Below, piece after piece: positions 1-5,285 of a DNA stretch of 7,999 nt. A model generated the notes under the pieces. That model made no database searches, had not been told where the DNA came from, and was given only the letters and a program-made list of their open reading frames with translations. The stretch's first letter is position 1. Each line of letters opens with the position of its first letter. The DNA is from CAYJAQ01 sp964368275 (GTDB taxonomy: Bacteria > Bacillota_I > Bacilli_A > ML615J-28 > CAG-313), in the NCBI GenBank assembly GCA_964368275.1, contig CAYJAQ010000057.1, forward strand, positions 1 through 7,999, read 5' to 3'. The translations under genes and the position numbers were made by a program.

Positions 1-16
1 TAATAAACATAAAAGG

Positions 17-52
17 CATTTATGAAAATAAATAACAATTTTTTCATAAATG
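17..52. repeat. Perfect 12-bp inverted repeat upstream of the ccpA-like promoter
   Basis: CATTTATGAAAA at 17-28 is exactly the reverse complement of TTTTCATAAATG at 41-52, with a 12-nt AT-rich spacer. The right arm ends one base before the -35 box at 53-58, where an operator or activator site would lie. There is no T-run directly after the right arm, so it is a poor + strand terminator. It could be a regulator-binding site, or the tail of a bidirectional terminator for a gene outside the window. Confidence 0.6.
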
Positions 53-81
53 TTGAAAAATAGCGAATAATATGATATAAT
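53..81 (+). promoter_or_regulatory. Sigma-A promoter of the ccpA-like gene and tyrS
   Basis: A -35 box TTGAAA (53-58) and a perfect -10 box TATAAT (76-81) are separated by the ideal 17 bp. The TG at 73-74 makes it an extended -10 promoter. Transcription should begin near 88, giving a leader of about 34 nt that ends in AGGAGG (111-116), five nt before the ATG at 122. The leader is too short for a T-box or riboswitch. Confidence 0.85.
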
Positions 82-121
82 ACCAATGAACGAGAATAAA
101 AAGTTTTAATAGGAGGAAAGA

Positions 122-1123
122 ATGAATCAAATTAAGATTTATGATGTTGCTGGTGCTGCTGGTGTTTCCCTTGCTACTGTATCGCGAGTTCTGAATCATC
201 CCGAAAAGGTGCGTCCAGAAACAAGAGCAAAGATTGAGAAGATAATCAAAGAATTAGGTTACAAGCCTAACTTAAATGCAAAAGGTTTAGCTAGTTCAAA
301 GTCAACAACGGTTGCTGTTGTCGTTCCCGAACTAACAAGAAGTAGTGTTGCTGAAATGATTAATGGTATTGCTGCTTGTGCTGCTCGTCGTGGTTATTTA
401 TTGAGAATTTTTGTTAATAATGTTAAAAAAGATGAAAATGTAACTGCGAGTGATCGTGAACTTTGGGGTAATGTTGTTGCTTCGGGTGTTGATGGTGTTT
501 TGTATATTAATGATGAAATTACAGAAGAACAGATTGATATTATCACTGATGTTCCCATTCCAGTTGTTTTAACTAATACTGTTTGCAATAATGTGATGGT
601 CCCAAGTGTCGCCATTGATTATAAAAAAGCAGCTTATGATATGACAAGAGAAATGATAACCCGTGGTAATAAGAATATCTGGTTGATTACCACAATTAGA
701 AAATATATGGTTAATGATATCAAGGTAGAAGGATACGAAAAGGCTATGCAAGAAGCTGGTCTAGAACCTAAGGTAATTCGTGTTTCTGGTAAAACAGAAC
801 TAAATGAAGTTTCCTATGATGAACTACTAAAGAGTGGTCACCCTGATGTGGCAATAGTAGTGCGTGATTCAATGGCAGTTTCTTTTATCAATGTTGCGCG
901 CCTTCAACATATTCATATACCTAATGAATTACAAGTAATCGGTTTCCAAAATACCCGTTATGCGGAATTATCACGCCCTAAACTTACTTGTATTAATACA
1001 CCTATTTACGAAATTGGCGAAAAAGCCATGGACTTTCTTACCAACTTAATGGAAGGTCAAGAAGAAGAAAATTTACAAGAATTAATAGATTATAGTATTG
1101 TTTGGCGAGATTCAACCAAATAA
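122..1123 (+). CDS. ccpA: LacI-family transcriptional regulator, CcpA-like
   Basis: This 333-aa protein is a DNA-binding regulator of the LacI/GalR family. The N-terminal helix-turn-helix (residues about 4-25, IYDVAGAAGVSLATVSRVLN) and the hinge helix with its minor-groove leucine (GLAS, 55-58) are intact, followed by a periplasmic-binding-protein-like effector domain (about 62-333). Similarity to CcpA, the catabolite control protein of Bacillota, runs the whole length: PSVAIDY in the middle, IGFQNTR near residue 275, and the terminal WRDSTK. Length matches CcpA (about 332-334 aa). The neighbouring tyrS also lies in the wider ccpA region of Bacillus, which supports orthology. In the C-subdomain Tyr296 matches CcpA Tyr295, but Asp304 and Asn308 stand where CcpA has Arg303 and Lys307, the residues I recall as contacting HPr-Ser46-P. 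The start is supported by AGGAGG five nt upstream. A dedicated sugar-responsive LacI paralogue cannot be excluded. Confidence 0.8.
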   Translation: MNQIKIYDVAGAAGVSLATVSRVLNHPEKVRPETRAKIEKIIKELGYKPNLNAKGLASSKSTTVAVVVPELTRSSVAEMINGIAACAARRGYLLRIFVNNVKKDENVTASDRELWGNVVASGVDGVLYINDEITEEQIDIITDVPIPVVLTNTVCNNVMVPSVAIDYKKAAYDMTREMITRGNKNIWLITTIRKYMVNDIKVEGYEKAMQEAGLEPKVIRVSGKTELNEVSYDELLKSGHPDVAIVVRDSMAVSFINVARLQHIHIPNELQVIGFQNTRYAELSRPKLTCINTPIYEIGEKAMDFLTNLMEGQEEENLQELIDYSIVWRDSTK

Positions 1124-1125
1124 TA

Positions 1126-1137
1126 GATGGAGATTAT
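1126..1137 (+). promoter_or_regulatory. Ribosome binding site that fixes the tyrS start
   Basis: GGAG at 1129-1132 sits five nt before the ATG at 1138. The reading frame is open further upstream to a TTG at 1102 inside the regulator gene, but that codon has no ribosome site and would add 12 residues not found in the family. The 1138 start puts the active-site motifs within one residue of the Bacillus stearothermophilus numbering at the N-terminus. Confidence 0.8.
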
Positions 1138-2367
1138 ATGACTTTATATGAAGAATTACAATGGCGTGGCTTAGTTCACGCTATTACTGACGAAAAAATA
1201 ATAGATGATTTAAATGCAGGAAAAGTAACCTTTTATTTAGGGGCTGATCCTACTGGTGATAGCCTTCATGTTGGCCACTTACTAGTTTACCTTTTTGCTA
1301 AAAGATTAGAGATGGCTGGTAATAAACCAATCTTCTTGATTGGTGGAGCAACAGGTTCAATTGGTGACCCTAAACCAGGTAGTGAAAGACAATTGCTATC
1401 GAAGGAAGTAACTGAGTACAATGCGAAATGCTTACACAAGCAAGTTTTAAATTTATTCAATTGTGAAATGGTTAATAACTATGATTGGACAAAAGAATTA
1501 GATGTGTTAACATTTCTTCGCAAGTATGGCAAGTATTTCAATGTAAATTATATGATAAACAAAGAAACCGTAAAAGCACGTCTCGATAGTGGTATATCGT
1601 ATACTGAGTTTTCCTACCAAATTTTACAAGCTCTTGATTTTGAACATTTGTATGATACCAAAGCTTGCAAACTTCAAATTGGTGGACAAGATCAATGGGG
1701 TAACATTACCGGTGGCTTGGAATTAATCAGAAAGATGCATGGAGCAGATGCTGAAGCATATGGCTTAACCGTACCACTAGTAACAAAAAGTGATGGAACT
1801 AAGTTTGGTAAGAGCGAGTCAGGTGCTGTTTGGCTAGATGCTAAAAAAACATCACCATATGCTATGTACCAATTTTGGGTAAATACTGCTGACACAGATA
1901 CGATCAAGCGCTTAAAACAATTTACATTCTTAAGTAAAGAAGAAATTGATACACTTGAAAAATCACTTCAAGATGAACCGCATTTACGGCTTGCTCAAAA
2001 GGCCCTTGCTAAAGAAGTTACGACTTTATTGCATGGTAAAGAAGCATATGAACAAGCTCTTAAACTAACTGATGCATTATTTAGTGGTAAGGTTGGTAAT
2101 CTAACTGTCGAAGAAATCGATATGGGTTTTGATGGTGTTCCTCATGTAAAGTTAACCGAAGAAATGAATTTAATTGATGCATTAGTTTTAGTAAAAGCTG
2201 CATCTTCTAAAAGAGAAGCTCGCGAGTTTATCCAAAATGGAGCAGTCTTAGTCAATGGTGAACAACAAAAGAGTTTAGATTTTATGGTTGATAAAGCTAA
2301 TGCAATTGGTAAAAAGTACACAATTATTAGACGAGGCAAGAAAAATTATTATTTACTTGAGTGCTAA
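1138..2367 (+). CDS. tyrS: Tyrosyl-tRNA synthetase
   Basis: This 409-aa class I synthetase activates tyrosine with ATP and loads it onto tRNA-Tyr in the cytoplasm. The Rossmann-fold core carries YLGADPTGDSLHVGH (33-47), whose HVGH is the HIGH signature, and Tyr33 corresponds to the tyrosine-binding Tyr34 of the B. stearothermophilus enzyme. Further tyrosine-site residues are Tyr160, Gln164 and Asp167, then GGQDQWGN (182-189), which recognises the substrate. KFGKS (222-226) is the KMSKS loop. The C-terminal part from about residue 343 is an S4-type RNA-binding domain (KREAREFIQNGAVLVNG). All key residues are present and the length is normal for the bacterial TyrS type. It lies 14 nt behind the regulator gene and shares its promoter. 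No T-box leader precedes it, although tyrS of Bacillota is often T-box controlled. Function is near certain. Confidence 0.97.
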   Translation: MTLYEELQWRGLVHAITDEKIIDDLNAGKVTFYLGADPTGDSLHVGHLLVYLFAKRLEMAGNKPIFLIGGATGSIGDPKPGSERQLLSKEVTEYNAKCLHKQVLNLFNCEMVNNYDWTKELDVLTFLRKYGKYFNVNYMINKETVKARLDSGISYTEFSYQILQALDFEHLYDTKACKLQIGGQDQWGNITGGLELIRKMHGADAEAYGLTVPLVTKSDGTKFGKSESGAVWLDAKKTSPYAMYQFWVNTADTDTIKRLKQFTFLSKEEIDTLEKSLQDEPHLRLAQKALAKEVTTLLHGKEAYEQALKLTDALFSGKVGNLTVEEIDMGFDGVPHVKLTEEMNLIDALVLVKAASSKREAREFIQNGAVLVNGEQQKSLDFMVDKANAIGKKYTIIRRGKKNYYLLEC

Positions 2368-2370
2368 TAG

Positions 2371-2392
2371 GATAATTAGTAGCCTAATAATC
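2371..2392. repeat. Imperfect 22-nt palindrome after tyrS
   Basis: GATAATTAG (2371-2379) and CTAATAATC (2384-2392) pair at eight of nine positions around a 4-nt centre. It lies between the tyrS stop and the terminator hairpin. It could form a small hairpin in the 3' end of the mRNA or be chance in AT-rich DNA. Confidence 0.35.
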
Positions 2393-2394
2393 AG

Positions 2395-2429
2395 AGAGTT
2401 TGGATTTTCTAATTCCAACTCTTTTTTTC
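2395..2429 (+). terminator. Intrinsic terminator of the ccpA-tyrS unit
   Basis: AGAGTT-T-GGA (2395-2404) pairs with TCCAACTCT (2414-2422), giving nine pairs with one bulged T, closed by a 9-nt loop. A run of seven T's follows (2422-2428). This is a classic rho-independent terminator 27 nt after the tyrS stop, and it separates the first unit from the promoter at 2456. Confidence 0.88.
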
Positions 2430-2455
2430 TTTCGAAAAATTATTCATTATTAATT

Positions 2456-2484
2456 TTGACTATCTTTGCCAATAATGATATAAT
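2456..2484 (+). promoter_or_regulatory. Sigma-A promoter of the serine hydrolase-GNAT-PIG-L-GHL10 operon
   Basis: TTGACT (2456-2461) and a perfect TATAAT (2479-2484) are spaced by 17 bp, with TG at 2476-2477 forming an extended -10. Transcription should start near 2491, giving a leader of about 20 nt. The ATG at 2489 would fall at or before the start of this transcript, so it is not a credible start codon. I see no convincing cre-type or other operator around it. Confidence 0.85.
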
Positions 2485-2499
2485 AATAATGTATAAAAA

Positions 2500-2509
2500 G
2501 GAGATTGTT
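2500..2509 (+). promoter_or_regulatory. Ribosome binding site that fixes the serine hydrolase start
   Basis: AAAAAGGAG, with GGAG at 2500-2503, ends six nt before the ATG at 2510. The frame is open back to 2288, but that extension would overlap tyrS, the terminator and the promoter, so the start at 2510 is preferred. Confidence 0.85.
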
Positions 2510-3586
2510 ATGGAAAACGTCAATGGACTAGATAAGATAATATTAGAAGCAATAAGTGATGGGGCTTTTCCAGGCGCAAACTATGCTATTGTTACTAAAA
2601 GTAAAGTAACATTAGGTAGTTTAGGAAATAAGGCATTGTATCCAATGGTTGAGAAAAACAGCGTAGATACACTATATGATATGGCGTCGGTTTCGAAAGT
2701 GTTGTCAACAACAACATGTATTATGAAACTAATTGAGATGGGCAAACTTCGTTTACACAGCAAAGTTCAAAGTTTCCTACCACGCTTTCGTTTTCCCAAT
2801 TTAACAATCTGGGATTTAATGACCCATACTTCGGGAATGCGCGAATGCTTGAAAGATCCATGCAAAACAAAAACATTAGAAGAAGCCTGGGATAAACTGT
2901 ATAGTTATGATTTAGAATTTACTGATAATCAAAAAATTGTTTATTCAGATCTAAATTATATAATGCTAGGAGAAATTGTTCATGTTGTAAGTGGCAAAAC
3001 ATTGCCTGAGTTTGCTGGTGAATACGTATTTAAACCACTGGAAATGTTTGATACTGGTTATAACCCAACTGACAAGATGCGCTGTGCCCCAACGGAAAAA
3101 CGCGATGATGAAACATATCGGGGTATAGTACGAGGTGATGTTCATGATGAAACATCTTACATTATGGGAGGAACAGTAGGTCATGCTGGGGTATTCTCAA
3201 CGGTAAGTGATATGTCACATTTTATTGAAATGATTTTAAATAGGGGGGAATATCACGGAAAACGAATTCTTGCCCCACAAACAGTTGATTTATTATTTGA
3301 AGTTCAAGTTACAGAAAATGATCCAGTGATTAATCGCAAAGAGCGACGTGGTCTAGGCTGGATAATTAAAGGACAAGCATCATCAGCTGGTGATTTAACT
3401 AGTTATGATGATACAATTCTTCACACAGGTTTCACCGGCACTAATGTCTGGATAGATCGAAAAAATGGTGTTGGTTTTTGTATGTTGACAAATCGTGTTC
3501 ACCCAACAAGAGGTAATGGTAAGCACATTGAAGTAAGACCGCGGGTCGCTAATTATGTTATGGCCCACTTAGAAGATTATAAATAA
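2510..3586 (+). CDS. Serine hydrolase of the beta-lactamase / class C fold, cytoplasmic
   Basis: This 358-aa protein belongs to the serine beta-lactamase / DD-peptidase superfamily (Pfam Beta-lactamase type). The three active-site motifs are visible: SVSK (60-63) with nucleophile Ser60 and Lys63, YSD (145-147) with Tyr145 as likely general base, and HTG (305-307) in the place of KTG. Family landmarks LMTHTSGM (about 103-110) and GGTVGHAGVFSTVSDM are also present. Homologues include peptidases, amidases, esterases and B. subtilis YbbE (AmiE) of the muropeptide-recycling cluster. The chosen start leaves no signal peptide or membrane segment, so it should act in the cytosol, unlike typical penicillin-binding proteins. 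It is the first gene of its operon, 18 nt before the GNAT gene. A role in trimming peptides or esters from imported cell-wall fragments is inference. Antibiotic resistance is unlikely from the cytosolic location. Confidence 0.85.
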   Translation: MENVNGLDKIILEAISDGAFPGANYAIVTKSKVTLGSLGNKALYPMVEKNSVDTLYDMASVSKVLSTTTCIMKLIEMGKLRLHSKVQSFLPRFRFPNLTIWDLMTHTSGMRECLKDPCKTKTLEEAWDKLYSYDLEFTDNQKIVYSDLNYIMLGEIVHVVSGKTLPEFAGEYVFKPLEMFDTGYNPTDKMRCAPTEKRDDETYRGIVRGDVHDETSYIMGGTVGHAGVFSTVSDMSHFIEMILNRGEYHGKRILAPQTVDLLFEVQVTENDPVINRKERRGLGWIIKGQASSAGDLTSYDDTILHTGFTGTNVWIDRKNGVGFCMLTNRVHPTRGNGKHIEVRPRVANYVMAHLEDYK

Positions 3587-3604
3587 AAGAAAGGAAACGA
3601 GAAA

Positions 3605-4591
3605 ATGTTAATTCAAAAGTTTAATTTAGAAAAAGAAGGTAAATTAGTAGTTGCTCTTTGGAATGAAGTAGTAGCGGAGCGGGATTTTTATAAATCATTC
3701 ACTGAAGAAGGTTTTTATAATCATTTATTCAACAACCCATCATTTAAAGAAGATGGAGCATTTGTTGCCTATGCTGACGACAAATTAGTTGGTTTTTGTG
3801 TTGGAATGATTAGAAAACAAGATCTTGAAAATTATGATGCCCCTGGTTATGTAAATACTATTATTGTTAAAAAAGCATATCGCAATCAAGGCATTGGTAA
3901 AGCACTATTAGAAAAAGTAGAGGCTTACTTTGTTTCGCAAAAACATATGTCATCACGCTGTGTGTTCTTAAGTCCAGTTAACTGGCCATGGTATATTCCA
4001 GGTACTGATCATCATGATCATCCAGGTAATCCAGCTATTCCTGTAAATAGTCCAGAGTATTTCTTCTTATTACATAATGGCTATCATATGCAAGGCCAAT
4101 GTGATGCCTTCCATTTACCATTAAAAGAGTATGAAATGCCGGATAAAGTAAAACAAAAAATTAAAGAGAATGAAGCACGTGGTTATAAAATTGAAGTATA
4201 TAACCCTGAAGTTCATTATGGCTTAGAAGAATTTTATGCTAATATTCAAAATGAAGGTTTTGAAAGAGCAATTCGTTATAACTTAGGTCGTGAAAAACCT
4301 AATCCATTCCTAGTAGTATCTGAAGGTGGAAAAGTTGTTGGTTGGACAGGAGCTATGTATACTGAACCGTCAGGCCGTGCCCATTTTGATGGTATCATAG
4401 TAGATCCAAATGTTCGTGGTGGCGGACTTGGTAAAACGCTGTTCTGCTCACTTTGCCAATATTCTAAAGAACATGGCTCAAGTTTTATGACTTTCTTCAC
4501 TGGCTTAGACAACCCAGCTCGCTTCATTTATTTATATGCAGGCTTTAAAATTATTCAAAGTTTTGCAATCCTTAAGAAGGAGTTACAATAA
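3605..4591 (+). CDS. Tandem-GNAT N-acyltransferase
   Basis: This 328-aa protein holds two GNAT folds, each with the acetyl-CoA pyrophosphate loop. The N-terminal domain (about 1-175) has RNQGIG at 93-98 after VNTIIVKKAY. The C-terminal domain (about 195-328) has RGGGLG at 271-276 after FDGIIVDPNV. Both loops keep the Q/RxxGxG/A pattern, so both could bind acyl-CoA. The N-terminal half carries an unusual His/Pro-rich insertion, WPWYIPGTDHHDHPG (127-141). Size and tandem layout recall MshD mycothiol synthase, which acylates an amino group uncovered by a PIG-L deacetylase. A PIG-L gene directly follows here with a 1-nt overlap, so an amino-sugar substrate is plausible but unproven. There is no signal peptide. 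AAAGGA at 3590-3595 is the ribosome site. Confidence 0.85.
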   Translation: MLIQKFNLEKEGKLVVALWNEVVAERDFYKSFTEEGFYNHLFNNPSFKEDGAFVAYADDKLVGFCVGMIRKQDLENYDAPGYVNTIIVKKAYRNQGIGKALLEKVEAYFVSQKHMSSRCVFLSPVNWPWYIPGTDHHDHPGNPAIPVNSPEYFFLLHNGYHMQGQCDAFHLPLKEYEMPDKVKQKIKENEARGYKIEVYNPEVHYGLEEFYANIQNEGFERAIRYNLGREKPNPFLVVSEGGKVVGWTGAMYTEPSGRAHFDGIIVDPNVRGGGLGKTLFCSLCQYSKEHGSSFMTFFTGLDNPARFIYLYAGFKIIQSFAILKKELQ

Positions 4592-5283
4592 TGGCTAAGA
4601 CAATACTTGCAATAGGAGGTCATATTGGTGATGCTGAATTAACAGCTGGCGGCGTAATGGCTGCTAATGCTGTTGATGGTGGAAAAAACTATACACTAGC
4701 ATTAACAGCTGGTGAGAGAGGAAATCCAGCTCATCTAACTGTTGAAGAATACCGTGTCCAAAAAATAAAAGAAGCCGAAGCTTTTGCTAAAATGGTAAAT
4801 GGTGAAGCATTTGTACTGAAATATCAAGATGGTGAATTACCTAACAACGAAGAAGTACGTTATGAAATTGCCAATATTATTCGCAAGGTTCGTCCTGATG
4901 TTATTCTAACACACTGGAAAAGCACGATGCACAAAGACCATAACAACACTCATCTTATGGTTCCTGATGCTGCCTTTTTAGCAAGTGTAGTAGTTTGTGA
5001 TAAAATTAAAGGTGACCGTATTTGGGCCCCTGTTTACTTCTGTGAAAACTGGGAAGATGATATGGATTTCACCCCATACTTTTATGTTGACTTTACTAAA
5101 GGATACGATTTATGGTGTGAAGCACTAAAGACACAATGGTTTGTTATGAATAGTAAAGATTTTAAATACTATGATTATTACACTTCACTAGCAAGATGTC
5201 GTGGTGCTTTAAATAAAACAATGTACGCAGAAGCTTTTACTGTATTTGACCGTCAAAAAGTTATGCGTAAGTCATCATTTTAA
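4591..5283 (+). CDS. PIG-L / LmbE-family N-deacetylase
   Basis: This 230-aa cytosolic protein has the PIG-L (LmbE-like) fold, zinc enzymes that remove N-acetyl groups from GlcNAc-type sugars (MshB, BshB, diacetylchitobiose and PIG-L enzymes). GHIGDAEL (10-17) aligns with the family signature AHPDDAEL, and MHKDH (113-117) with the second motif HPDH. The expected zinc ligands are His11, Asp14 and His117. The residue equivalent to MshB Asp15, the general base, is Gly13, so catalysis must differ from MshB or use another base. ALTAGERGNP (37-46) is also typical of the family. Length is normal. The ATG overlaps the stop of the GNAT gene (TAATG), with AAGGAG at 4577-4582, so the two proteins are probably made in step. 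The substrate is unknown. An amino sugar or its conjugate is the natural guess. Confidence 0.85.
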   Translation: MAKTILAIGGHIGDAELTAGGVMAANAVDGGKNYTLALTAGERGNPAHLTVEEYRVQKIKEAEAFAKMVNGEAFVLKYQDGELPNNEEVRYEIANIIRKVRPDVILTHWKSTMHKDHNNTHLMVPDAAFLASVVVCDKIKGDRIWAPVYFCENWEDDMDFTPYFYVDFTKGYDLWCEALKTQWFVMNSKDFKYYDYYTSLARCRGALNKTMYAEAFTVFDRQKVMRKSSF

Positions 5284-5285
5284 TT

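Noticed and set aside
55..80. Possible cre (CcpA) site around the AGCGAATA sequence between the -35 and -10 boxes of promoter 1
   Set aside because: Only the central CG and a few A/T positions fit. The conserved TG and CA half-site ends are missing.
394..751. Minus-strand open frames across the regulator gene, and similar ones across tyrS and later genes
   Set aside because: They lie wholly inside strongly supported + strand genes, show no recognisable domains and have no ribosome sites I can see.
1102..1137. Earlier TTG start for tyrS
   Set aside because: It overlaps the regulator gene, has no ribosome site, and the 1138 start fits both GGAG spacing and the family N-terminus.
2288..2509. 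N-terminal extension of the serine hydrolase, including a hydrophobic stretch that could pass for a signal anchor
   Set aside because: It would overlap tyrS, cross the terminator at 2395-2429 and lie upstream of the transcript start near 2491. GGAG at 2500-2503 clearly serves the ATG at 2510.
4006..4020. Perfect 15-nt palindrome TGATCATCATGATCA inside the GNAT gene
   Set aside because: It encodes the His-His-Asp-His stretch and is explained by codon choice. An operator in mid-gene has no other support.
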